A stretch of 9,043 nt of DNA from JBBRMY01 sp038230595 (GCA_038230595.1 JBBRMY010000107.1:1-9043), one strand, 5' to 3'. Positions 1 to 6,281 are shown, counted from the first letter of the stretch. A program made the numbers and translations. Notes: a model not told the origin generated them from the letters alone.

Positions 1-1
1 A

Positions 2-1480
2 TCAAACACTGTAAATTATATTCGCGGACAGGGATTTTTTATAACCTCATTTCCTGCTTACTATGGTTACGATTTTTCATACTTCCATCTGAATCCTTTC
101 TTTGTTTCTGATACCACCACTTATAATTCTTCGTATTACAGAAGAAATACGGATGGTATATATTACTTTGTACCGGGAAGCGGATACCTTATAGAGAGAA
201 GCGATATTTACACAAAATTATATGTGAATAACGATACCTACGGCTGGTTCCCAAAGATACAGTGGACACATTCAAATGAAAAAGGAAAATTAGTTATTGG
301 TGGTGAACTGAAATTTCACAGGTCAGAACATTTCGGAGAAGTAACTTCAGGAGATGTTCTTCCTCCGGGCACTTTACCAAATTCACAGTACTATTACTTT
401 AACGGAAGGAAGAGAACAATTTCAGTTTATGCAAATGAGCTTTACAGCTTTAATAAAAAGCTAACCGGAATGCTCGGCGTTCAATATGCAAACCATCAGT
501 ATTCAATACTGAATGATAATTTCAGACCTTATGCATTTGATGTTAAATATGATTTCTTTACTCCACGAGTAGGATTGAATTACAATATTGATGAAAGGTT
601 CAGCGTTTTTGGAAATATCTCACTTGCAAAGAAAGAGCCAAGATTAAAAGACGTTTATGACGGTGAGAATCCATTTGCTGCTCCTAAATTCAGAATAGTT
701 AATTCAGCAGCAAACCAATATGAAGATCCACTTGTAAAGCCGGAAGAGATGACTGACTACGAGCTTGGCTTTGGCTACAGATCGGCTGCCTTGGTCTCAA
801 ATCTGAATTTTTACCGAATGGATTTCAATAATGAAATAGTTAACAACGGTCAGATAGATAATGTAGGGTCGCCTATAAGCGGGAATGCAAGCAGGTCCTT
901 ACACCAGGGAGCAGAGCTGGACTTCATTTTAAATCCATTCTTAAAGAATGGTTCATTAAAAGGATTTCAGATATCGGGAAATATAAACGTATCCGATAAC
1001 TACTTCAAAGAATATACAGAGATCATAGGCGCAGATGCTAACGGTAATATTATTTACGGAAATGATTTTTCCGGCAATAAGATCTTGTTGAATCCGAATG
1101 TAATTGGAAATCTTACTCTAAGCTTTCAGAATTTAAATGCTTTTAATTTATACATAGGAATGCAGTACATAGGAAAGCAATATTTAGATAATTCCGAGAA
1201 CGAAAGAAAAAATCCGGCATTGAGAGAAGCACCTGGATATGTGAACAAGACAATTGAAGCTTATACAGTTTTGAACGGAGGAATTACTTTTGATCCGATA
1301 AAAGCATTTGGCACTTCAGGTATTTTAAGGAATGTAAGTAGTCTGAAGTTCGATCTAAAACTAAATAACATTCTAAACGAATATTATACACCTACAGGAA
1401 ACGTAGATTACACCGGCACTCCTAACTGGATACCTGCAGCTTTAAGAAATTTTTATATGAGCGTAAGTCTGGGTTTATAG
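2..1480 (+). CDS. TonB-dependent outer-membrane receptor, C-terminal barrel (5' partial)
   Basis: The reading frame is open from the left edge to the TAG at 1478-1480, giving 492 visible residues. The plug domain, TonB box and signal peptide lie outside the window. The visible part alternates short hydrophobic/aromatic strands with polar, Asn/Tyr/Gly-rich loops, as in a 22-strand beta-barrel. Typical receptor signatures are a mid-barrel stretch resembling FSVFGNISLAKKEPRLKD, a strand with YIGKQYLDNSEN, and near the end LKLNNILNEYY, which matches the usual 'v.NLfd..Y' block before the last strand. The family imports siderophore-bound iron, haem, cobalamin or glycans using TonB-ExbBD energy; the substrate cannot be read from this fragment. 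The protein ends SVSLGL, so the last residue is Leu rather than the common Phe/Trp. The internal GTG at 224 is not a real start because coding-quality sequence continues upstream of it. No U-tract terminator follows. Confidence 0.88.
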   Translation, partial: SNTVNYIRGQGFFITSFPAYYGYDFSYFHLNPFFVSDTTTYNSSYYRRNTDGIYYFVPGSGYLIERSDIYTKLYVNNDTYGWFPKIQWTHSNEKGKLVIGGELKFHRSEHFGEVTSGDVLPPGTLPNSQYYYFNGRKRTISVYANELYSFNKKLTGMLGVQYANHQYSILNDNFRPYAFDVKYDFFTPRVGLNYNIDERFSVFGNISLAKKEPRLKDVYDGENPFAAPKFRIVNSAANQYEDPLVKPEEMTDYELGFGYRSAALVSNLNFYRMDFNNEIVNNGQIDNVGSPISGNASRSLHQGAELDFILNPFLKNGSLKGFQISGNINVSDNYFKEYTEIIGADANGNIIYGNDFSGNKILLNPNVIGNLTLSFQNLNAFNLYIGMQYIGKQYLDNSENERKNPALREAPGYVNKTIEAYTVLNGGITFDPIKAFGTSGILRNVSSLKFDLKLNNILNEYYTPTGNVDYTGTPNWIPAALRNFYMSVSLGL

Positions 1481-1488
1481 ATCATAAC

Positions 1489-1542
1489 ACTCCCCCTCCT
1501 TATTTAAAAGGAGGGGGTCGGGGGATGGTTCTCTGGGTAATA
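1489..1542. repeat. Direct repeat copy 1 with perfect hairpin
   Basis: The left part forms a 10-bp perfect stem, CCCCCTCCTT (1492-1501) with AAGGAGGGGG (1508-1517), around the loop ATTTAA. It is followed by TCGGGGG and ATGGTTCTC. A diverged second copy lies at 1616-1667 with the same order of blocks: ACTCCC, CTCCTTATTT, G-rich arm, TGGTTCTC, AATA. The CCCCCTCC...GGAGGGGG pattern resembles short intergenic repeats that I recall in many environmental genomes, but I have no search to confirm that here. The hairpin is not followed by a T-tract, so it is a poor intrinsic terminator. Confidence 0.65.
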
Positions 1543-1615
1543 ATGTTTTATATCAATTTCCCCGAATGTTTTTATCGGGGGATCCCTTTCTTACGCGAAG
1601 ACGGCGCAAGAATTA

Positions 1616-1667
1616 ACTCCCACTCCTTATTTTCAAGAAGTGAGCAGGGGTGGTTCTCCGGTCAATA
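1616..1667. repeat. Direct repeat copy 2, degraded hairpin
   Basis: This segment aligns along its whole length to 1489-1542, with about a dozen substitutions and a 2-nt gap in the G-run. The arms CACTCCTT (1621-1628) and AAGAAGTG (1634-1641) still pair with one mismatch. The shared right-hand block TGGTTCTC is intact. Several differences fall in the arm that would pair, so the copy appears older or no longer under selection for its fold. Confidence 0.6.
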
Positions 1668-1731
1668 CTTAGAGGATGTAATGCTTGGATGTAACGACGT
1701 TGTGTCAGAGTGGAATACGTGAATTTCAGAC

Positions 1732-2163
1732 CTATTCTGAACTGCTTTTTTCACTTAGAAAACTTTGCAGTAACTTTCCGGGCTTAAATACCATTTTTCT
1801 TTTTCCGGAAATAATGTCCTTCTTTTTTTTCTTAGCGGACTTTCCTTTTCTTTCGTTCTTGTCTTTATCCTTAAGCTTTGTTTTCCTTATTTCAAAAACA
1901 CCGAAAGCCCTTATCTCAAGGCGAAGAAGAGGGTCAGCTTGCAGCATAAGCTCCTGAATTGAATTAAAAAGCATATCAATCGCATCCTTTTGCGTAACTT
2001 TTTGTCCCGACATTTTCTCTTCCAGCTTTACTTCAATTTCTTTTCGGGTAAGAGTTTTTACACGTTGGGTAAGACGTTTGCGGCGTTCTTTTATTTCAAA
2101 ATAATTTACTTCTTTTTTCTCACTTCGACCTTCACTTATCGAAAATTCTTTTTCTTTTGGCAT
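1732..2163 (-). CDS. HU/IHF-family DNA-binding protein with basic N-terminal extension
   Basis: This 143-residue protein has an HU-type core. A helical part at about residues 39-78 (TRKEIEVKLEEKM...VTQKDAIDMLFNSIQEL) is followed by the beta-saddle RLEIRAFGVFEIR at 81-93, matching the family's 'vELrGFGtFevR'. MVFKPGKLLQSFL at 124-136 matches 'paFkPGKaLk'. HU proteins bind and bend DNA in the nucleoid as dimers; classic HU is about 90 residues. Two things differ here: a charged 38-residue N-terminal extension, and a beta-arm of about 33 residues (94-126) with 14 lysines and no proline, where HU/IHF normally has about 26 residues and an RNP-type proline tip. It starts at ATG 2163, with no clear Shine-Dalgarno sequence. 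It is divergent from rho and convergent with the receptor gene. Family assignment is firm; the exact role (nucleoid protein or specific regulator) is open. Confidence 0.85.
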   Translation of the reverse strand: MPKEKEFSISEGRSEKKEVNYFEIKERRKRLTQRVKTLTRKEIEVKLEEKMSGQKVTQKDAIDMLFNSIQELMLQADPLLRLEIRAFGVFEIRKTKLKDKDKNERKGKSAKKKKKDIISGKRKMVFKPGKLLQSFLSEKSSSE

Positions 2164-2569
2164 ATGAGTTGTTTTAAGATCAGAACATTATTAAGAATGA
2201 TCCGGAAACATTTTGTTTTACTACAAAGTATAAGAATTATTTAGAGGAAATTAAAGAGTAAGAATAATAAAGATGTAATTCTGATAGGTAACAACTTGAA
2301 AACAAAGTTTATAAGTTATTATCAATCAAATCATTCAAATCTCATTAAAAGCATAAAAAAGATGTTATTGGATTATAAATCATTTTACACTTGCAACTTA
2401 ATGCTTAAAGTAATAGTTTTAAATAACATCGTAAGAACTCTTCTTTAAAACTTCTAACCAATTTAAATCAATTTTTAAAGAAACGCTTTTTTTTAAACAT
2501 CTTAATTAACATTTTCAATTAATTTATCCCTCTAAACATCATCCAGCCCATGAAAGGACTGTTTAATCT
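2164..2569. promoter_or_regulatory. Divergent AT-rich spacer: HU-like promoter and rho leader
   Basis: These 406 bp between the divergent HU-like gene and rho must hold promoters for both, but I could not identify a convincing -35/-10 pair or a Bacteroidota TTTG/TAnnTTTG pair. Visible structure on the rho side includes a 9-bp inverted repeat GATGTTATT (2361-2369) with AATAACATC (2422-2430). Next is a perfect 10-bp inverted repeat TTCTTTAAAA (2441-2450) with TTTTAAAGAA (2473-2482), and a run of eight T at 2487-2494 shortly after. A 7-codon ORF runs into the rho start. No longer coding frame looks real. A structured leader would fit autoregulation of rho, known in other bacteria, but this is inference. 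Confidence 0.5.
2441..2494 (+). promoter_or_regulatory. Possible attenuator-like hairpin plus T8 in rho leader
   Basis: A perfect 10-bp inverted repeat (TTCTTTAAAA at 2441-2450, TTTTAAAGAA at 2473-2482) encloses 22 nt and is followed, four bases later, by eight T residues (2487-2494). The order stem then T-run is that of an intrinsic terminator or attenuator upstream of rho. Against it, the stem is almost all A/T, the loop is long, and in such AT-rich DNA matches of this kind arise by chance. Confidence 0.25.
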
Positions 2570-2573
2570 ATGA
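2550..2573 (+). CDS. Seven-codon upstream ORF overlapping the rho start
   Basis: ATG at 2550 opens a frame encoding MKGLFNL and stops at TGA 2571-2573. That stop overlaps the rho start codon at 2570-2572 in the arrangement ATGA. Such stop/start overlap is the usual geometry for translational coupling, so this could be a leader peptide. The simpler alternative is that GAAAGGA within it (2552-2558) is just the rho ribosome-binding site, about 11 nt from the rho ATG. The sequence alone does not decide between these. Confidence 0.25.
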   Translation: MKGLFNL

Positions 2574-4018
2574 TGAACAATCCACCGGAAAACGGTAAAA
2601 ACAACGATCCAAGACGTTCAGATTCAAGACACGATTCGAAAAGTTCAGGACCAGCAAAGCATTATGATCATGAAGCAAAGCGAACTGAACCAAGAACTGA
2701 CGTCAGAGTAAAGCAGCAATTTAACGGTGAAACTAACGGCGCTCCTGCTGCTGCACCGCCTCAGACAGGAAAGAACTCTGTAGACCTTAAGTCAAAAAAA
2801 GTAGCTGAACTTTATGTTATAGCTAAAGATCTTGATGTGGTAGGTTATAATGACCTTCGCAAGCAGGATCTTATATTCAAAATAATTGAAGCTCAGACTA
2901 AGAAAGACGGATTTGCATATGCAGTCGGAGTTTTAGAAGTGCTTGCAGATGGCTACGGCTTTTTAAGATCTGTAAATTATAATTATCTTCCTTCACCCGA
3001 TGATATCTATGTTTCTCCCTCACAGATAAAAAAATTCCTTTTAAGAACAGGTGATACTGTAAGCGGTCAGGTAAGACCTCCTAAAGAAGGTGAAAGATTT
3101 TTCGCTTTATTAAAAGTAGAAGCAGTTAATTTTGAAAATCCTGATACTATAAGAGACAGGATATTATTTGATAATCTCACTCCGCTTTATGCAGATGAAA
3201 GACTGACTCTTGAAGCAGCTCCTACTGAATACGGAATGAGAATAATGGACCTTTTCATGCCTATCGGAAAAGGTCAAAGAGGACTTATCGTTTCTCCTCC
3301 TAAAAGCGGTAAAACAATTTTATTGCAGACCATTGCAAACAGCATTACAAGAAATCATCCTGAAGTTCATCTGATAGTTCTGCTGATAGATGAAAGACCG
3401 GAAGAAGTAACAGATATGGAAAGGCATGTGAATGCCGAAGTCATCAGCTCAACCTTTGATGAACCGCCTGAAAGACACGTTCAGGTTTCTGAAATAGTTT
3501 TGCAAAAAGCAAAAAGACTTACAGAAGCAAAGAAAGATGTTGTCATACTTTTAGACAGCATAACAAGGCTTGCAAGAGCGCATAACACAGTTATACCTCA
3601 CAGCGGAAAGATACTTTCCGGAGGTGTGGATGCAAGCGCGCTGCATAAGCCAAAAAGATTTTTCGGAGCCGCCAGAAATATAGATGAAGGCGGATCCCTT
3701 ACAATTATTGCAACTGCTTTAATAGATACAGGAAGCAGAATGGACGAGGTTATCTTTGAGGAGTTCAAAGGAACCGGTAATATGGAAATCGTCTTAGACA
3801 GAAGACTTTCAGAAAGAAGAATTTTCCCTGCAATAGATCTGAACAAATCAGGCACAAGAAAAGAAGAGCTTTTATTAGACAATGAAACGCTCAGCAGAGT
3901 GTGGCTTTTAAGAAAGCTGCTTGCCGAATATAATCCGATCGAAGCAATGGAATTTCTGATGGAAAAGATGAAAGGAACCCGGTCGAATAAAGAATTTTTG
4001 GCAATCATGAACTCCTGA
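2570..4018 (+). CDS. rho: Transcription termination factor Rho
   Basis: This is the hexameric RNA-dependent ATPase/translocase that ends transcription of untranslated RNA. The 482 residues fall in the expected order. Residues 1-70 are a polar, Asn/Arg/Gly-rich, probably disordered extension. Residues 71-113 are the Rho_N helical domain. Residues 114-193 are the cold-shock-like RNA-binding domain with an RNP1-type DGYGFLRS at 127-134. The RecA-like motor follows: Walker A PPKSGKT (243-249), the catalytic-Glu region LLIDERPEEV (Glu275), Walker B VVILLDS (324-330), and the Q-loop SGKILSGGVDASALHKPKRFFGAARN. Last comes the R-loop/core EGGSLTIIATALIDTGSRMDEVIFEEFKGTG. All motor residues look intact. 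E. coli Rho is 419 residues, so the excess is mostly N-terminal; the extension is much shorter than the long ones of many Bacteroidota. A second ATG at 2573 is an equally possible start. It lies 28 bp upstream of rng in a probable operon. Confidence 0.97.
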   Translation: MMNNPPENGKNNDPRRSDSRHDSKSSGPAKHYDHEAKRTEPRTDVRVKQQFNGETNGAPAAAPPQTGKNSVDLKSKKVAELYVIAKDLDVVGYNDLRKQDLIFKIIEAQTKKDGFAYAVGVLEVLADGYGFLRSVNYNYLPSPDDIYVSPSQIKKFLLRTGDTVSGQVRPPKEGERFFALLKVEAVNFENPDTIRDRILFDNLTPLYADERLTLEAAPTEYGMRIMDLFMPIGKGQRGLIVSPPKSGKTILLQTIANSITRNHPEVHLIVLLIDERPEEVTDMERHVNAEVISSTFDEPPERHVQVSEIVLQKAKRLTEAKKDVVILLDSITRLARAHNTVIPHSGKILSGGVDASALHKPKRFFGAARNIDEGGSLTIIATALIDTGSRMDEVIFEEFKGTGNMEIVLDRRLSERRIFPAIDLNKSGTRKEELLLDNETLSRVWLLRKLLAEYNPIEAMEFLMEKMKGTRSNKEFLAIMNS

Positions 4019-4046
4019 TTGAGACCATGAAATAAAATTTTCCCCG

Positions 4047-5669
4047 ATGAAAAAAGAAATTCTCATTAACTCTACGTCGGATGAGATAAGAATTGCAATA
4101 ACAGAAGACAATAAATTAGCAGAGTTCTTTTTAGAAACACCCGATACAGAAAGAAATATTGGTGATATTTACCTCGGAAAAACGGGAAAAGTTATTCCCG
4201 GTATCCGTGCTGCATTTATAGATCTGGGCTTCCCACAGGATGCCTTTCTTCACTTTTCAGATATCAGTGACTCTCTCGATGAATATTCATCTATTATAGG
4301 TGAGGACGAGATCGATGAGGATGATGATGACGATGAAGAAACAGCAGCTCCGACACCTGTTAAAGAAAAGATCGTTCCTAAAAGTGTTGGTCATAACGGA
4401 CACAACGGCAATTCCCGTCACAGCAACAGAAACAGTCCCCGTGAAAGCGTCAATATTGAAAGAGGACAGGAAATTATTGTTCAGGTTACTAAAGAACCTG
4501 TTGGCAATAAAGGTCTTCGCGTCACATCAAAAGTTTCTCTTCCCGGAAGATATCTCGTTCTTATGCCATTCGGCAGAAAGGTTGGACTTTCAAAAAAGAT
4601 CTATAGCCAGAAAGAAAAAAGAAGATTAAGAACGATTGTAAGAACTGCGCTTCCAAAAGGATTCGGAGCAATTATAAGAACCGTTGCTTCCAATCAGGAA
4701 GACAGCCTGATCTTAGATGATCTTAATAAGCTCATCACTACATGGAATGAGATACAGACAAAGCTAAAAACTGTTAAAGCTCCTTCAATAATTTATAAAG
4801 ACGCATCAACAACTAACTCTGTAATACGAGACCTGTTCCAGGAAAATGTAAGCAAGGTCATAGTTGATTCCAAAAAGCAGCACAAAGAAATTTCAAATTA
4901 CCTTGGTGTAACTTCCCCGGAAGCATTAGAAAAGCTCGAGTATTATACAGGCAATCAGCCGTTATTTGATCTTCATAATGTTGAGAAGCAGATAGAAGAC
5001 AGCATAAAAAGAAAAGTTTGGCTTAAGAGCGGAGGCTATCTTATAATTGAAGCTACCGAAGCAATGACAGTAGTGGATGTTAACAGCGGAAAATATGCAA
5101 AGTCCAAAGATCAGGAAGTAAATTCTTTAACTACAAATATTGAAGCAGCAGTTGAAGTTGTAAGACAGATAAGACTAAGAGATATCGGCGGGATCATAGT
5201 TATAGATTTTATTGACCTTTATGATGACAAGAATAAAAAGAAGCTGTACGAAGAAGTAAGAAAAGAATTCAAAAAGGACAGAGCAAAAGTTACAGTTCTG
5301 CCCGTCAGTGAATTTGGAATTGTACAGATAACACGACAAAGGATAAGGCAGAATATTCTTCATTCTGTTTCTGATAATTGTCCAATGTGCAAGGGCACAG
5401 GAAGAATACATTCAAATGTAACATTTATTACAAGACTGGAAAGATGGCTTCAAAGATATAAAGGCGGAGAATCAGGACGCATAATAACAGTAACGGTAAA
5501 TCCTTATATAAAATCCTATCTTCAAAGTGATATGATAAGTAAACTGTTAAAGCTAAGCTTCAAATACAGACTTTTTATCAAGCTTAAGGAAGATGCACTT
5601 CTTGCATTTGATGATTTCAAGGTGGAGAATAACAGCGGAAAAGACATAACTGAAGATTATATGAATTAA
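4047..5669 (+). CDS. rng: Ribonuclease G/E family endoribonuclease
   Basis: This single-strand-specific endoribonuclease takes part in rRNA maturation and mRNA decay. The 540 residues begin with the family N-terminus (KEILINSTSDEIRIAI) and an S1 domain (about 37-170, with GDIYLGKTGKVIPGIRAAFIDLG and AFLHFSDI). A 5'-sensor/RNase H-like region and the catalytic DNase I-like domain follow. The catalytic aspartates are seen as Asp344 in TVVDVNSG and Asp387 in VIDFIDL. The zinc-link is CPMCKGTG (Cys445, Cys448), which joins protomers in RNase E/G. The small C-terminal domain is present, but there is no long RNase E-type degradosome scaffold, so the RNase G form fits. The S1 domain contains an insert with an acidic run, then an Asn/His/Gly/Ser-rich stretch (about residues 85-135). 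No Shine-Dalgarno sequence precedes the ATG. The gene lies 28 bp behind rho and ends at an intrinsic terminator. Confidence 0.95.
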   Translation: MKKEILINSTSDEIRIAITEDNKLAEFFLETPDTERNIGDIYLGKTGKVIPGIRAAFIDLGFPQDAFLHFSDISDSLDEYSSIIGEDEIDEDDDDDEETAAPTPVKEKIVPKSVGHNGHNGNSRHSNRNSPRESVNIERGQEIIVQVTKEPVGNKGLRVTSKVSLPGRYLVLMPFGRKVGLSKKIYSQKEKRRLRTIVRTALPKGFGAIIRTVASNQEDSLILDDLNKLITTWNEIQTKLKTVKAPSIIYKDASTTNSVIRDLFQENVSKVIVDSKKQHKEISNYLGVTSPEALEKLEYYTGNQPLFDLHNVEKQIEDSIKRKVWLKSGGYLIIEATEAMTVVDVNSGKYAKSKDQEVNSLTTNIEAAVEVVRQIRLRDIGGIIVIDFIDLYDDKNKKKLYEEVRKEFKKDRAKVTVLPVSEFGIVQITRQRIRQNILHSVSDNCPMCKGTGRIHSNVTFITRLERWLQRYKGGESGRIITVTVNPYIKSYLQSDMISKLLKLSFKYRLFIKLKEDALLAFDDFKVENNSGKDITEDYMN

Positions 5670-5692
5670 AATAATTCATTAAACAGTAAATG

Positions 5693-5728
5693 AAAGCGGC
5701 AGAAAGGACTAATTCTGCCGCTTTTTTT
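5693..5728 (+). terminator. Intrinsic terminator of the rho-rng unit
   Basis: A perfect 12-bp stem, AAAGCGGCAGAA (5693-5704) with TTCTGCCGCTTT (5713-5724), closes an 8-nt loop and runs straight into seven T residues (5722-5728). It begins 24 nt after the rng stop codon. It separates rho-rng from the LysM gene. Confidence 0.93.
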
Positions 5729-5782
5729 ATTGGGAAAAATAAACACAACTTTAATTGAATAATATAGGTTCTTCTATTATCC

Positions 5783-5801
5783 AAACGTAAGTAATACGTT
5801 T
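5783..5801. promoter_or_regulatory. Perfect 7-bp dyad upstream of LysM gene, possible operator
   Basis: AAACGTA (5783-5789) and TACGTTT (5795-5801) form an exact inverted repeat around AGTAA, ending 22 nt before the LysM start codon. A TATTAT element at 5775-5780 lies just upstream and could be a -10 box, which would place the dyad around the transcription start as in repressor operators. No well-spaced -35 box is evident, so the promoter part is weak. The dyad could also fold as a short 5' UTR hairpin. Confidence 0.4.
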
Positions 5802-5823
5802 AAAATTTAAAACAAATTAAACA

Positions 5824-6258
5824 ATGGGATTACAGGAAAAGTATCAAGGCGCAGTAGATACTGCAAATGGCTTAGGAGCCAGAAACGTTGAAGCAAAAGA
5901 AGAGAATGGAAAATTTGTATTCAGAGCAACGGTTGCAGGTGCAGATGAGAAAACGAAGATCTGGGATAAAATAAAGCAAATCGGCGGCGAAAGTCCGGAA
6001 GATATTATGGCTGACATTACAATGGACGGTTCAGGCAGCTCCGGAAGTGGTGACGCACATGAAGCTGGAAGCTCAGGAGGATCCGGAGAATCAGGAGGAA
6101 GCACTTATACTGTGAAAAGCGGTGACACTTTAAGCAAAATTGCAAAGCAGCATTTAGGTGATGCAGGCAGATATATGGAAATATTTGAAGCCAATAAAGA
6201 TATTTTAAGCGATCCAAACAAGATCCAGCCCGGCCAGGAATTAAAGATGCCGTCTTAA
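5824..6258 (+). CDS. Cytoplasmic LysM-domain protein, Kbp/YgaU-like architecture
   Basis: This 144-residue protein has three parts. Residues 1-68 form a small alpha/beta domain (MGLQEKYQGAVDTANGLGARNV...IMADITMDG). Residues 69-93 are a Gly/Ser-rich linker. Residues 94-143 are a LysM domain (YTVKSGDTLSKIAKQHLGDAGRYMEIFEANKDIL...KIQPGQELKMP). E. coli Kbp/YgaU, a potassium-binding cytoplasmic protein of 149 residues, has the same plan: MGL start, BON domain, linker, LysM with 'YTVKSGDTLS.I.K...G....Y..IFEANK'. There is no signal peptide or lipobox, so a cytoplasmic place is likely although LysM usually binds peptidoglycan. The first domain resembles BON only loosely, so potassium binding is an analogy. 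The gene stands alone between two strong terminators, with a short dyad upstream. The start ATG follows an A-rich leader without a Shine-Dalgarno sequence. Confidence 0.88.
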   Translation: MGLQEKYQGAVDTANGLGARNVEAKEENGKFVFRATVAGADEKTKIWDKIKQIGGESPEDIMADITMDGSGSSGSGDAHEAGSSGGSGESGGSTYTVKSGDTLSKIAKQHLGDAGRYMEIFEANKDILSDPNKIQPGQELKMPS

Positions 6259-6281
6259 GTTCAGGAATTTTAATTTAATTT

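Larger units (their letters stand above)
1481..1731. other. Gene-free spacer made of hairpin repeats
   Basis: This 251-bp spacer separates the convergent receptor and HU-like genes. It holds a perfect 10-bp hairpin (1492-1517), a 6-bp hairpin CCCCGA/TCGGGG (1560-1580), a 7-bp imperfect hairpin CTTACGC/GCGCAAG (1590-1610), and a degraded hairpin inside a second repeat copy (1616-1667). A 65-codon frame crosses it (1525-1722), but its peptide is just translated repeat sequence with no domain, so I do not call it a gene. The remainder (1668-1731) shows no feature I recognise. The spacer looks like an accumulation of short dispersed repeats where two genes end. Confidence 0.6.

Noticed and set aside
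224..1480. GTG at 224 as the start of the receptor gene
   Set aside because: The same frame is open and coding-like back to position 2, and a receptor would need its plug and signal peptide upstream, so the gene is simply cut by the window edge.
1492..1517. 10-bp hairpin as intrinsic terminator of the receptor gene
   Set aside because: It is followed by TCGGGGG rather than a T-tract on the plus strand, and by no T-run on the minus strand.
1525..1722. 65-codon ORF between receptor and HU-like gene
   Set aside because: It lies wholly in the repeat-rich spacer, has no recognisable domain, and its peptide is translated hairpin and repeat sequence.
1990..2244. Phe-rich 84-codon ORF antisense to the HU-like gene
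   Set aside because: It is the complement of a lysine-rich coding region, which automatically yields Phe/Leu-rich frames, and it mostly overlaps the confident HU-like CDS.
2213..2324. Sigma-70-like promoters upstream of rho (TTGTTT/TATAAG; TTGAAA/TTATTA)
   Set aside because: Spacings of 10 and 14 bp are wrong, and such hexamers are expected by chance in this AT-rich spacer.
3598..4111. Minus-strand ORFs antisense to the end of rho and start of rng
   Set aside because: They are shadow frames of two highly conserved genes and have no domain features.
4300..4629. 109-codon frame inside rng
   Set aside because: It is an alternative reading of the acidic insert and S1 domain; the Met/Thr/Lys repeats come from GATGATGA-type codons.
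5844..6104. Pro/Ser-rich minus-strand ORF under the LysM gene
   Set aside because: It is the complement of the Gly/Ser linker codons and has no independent support.
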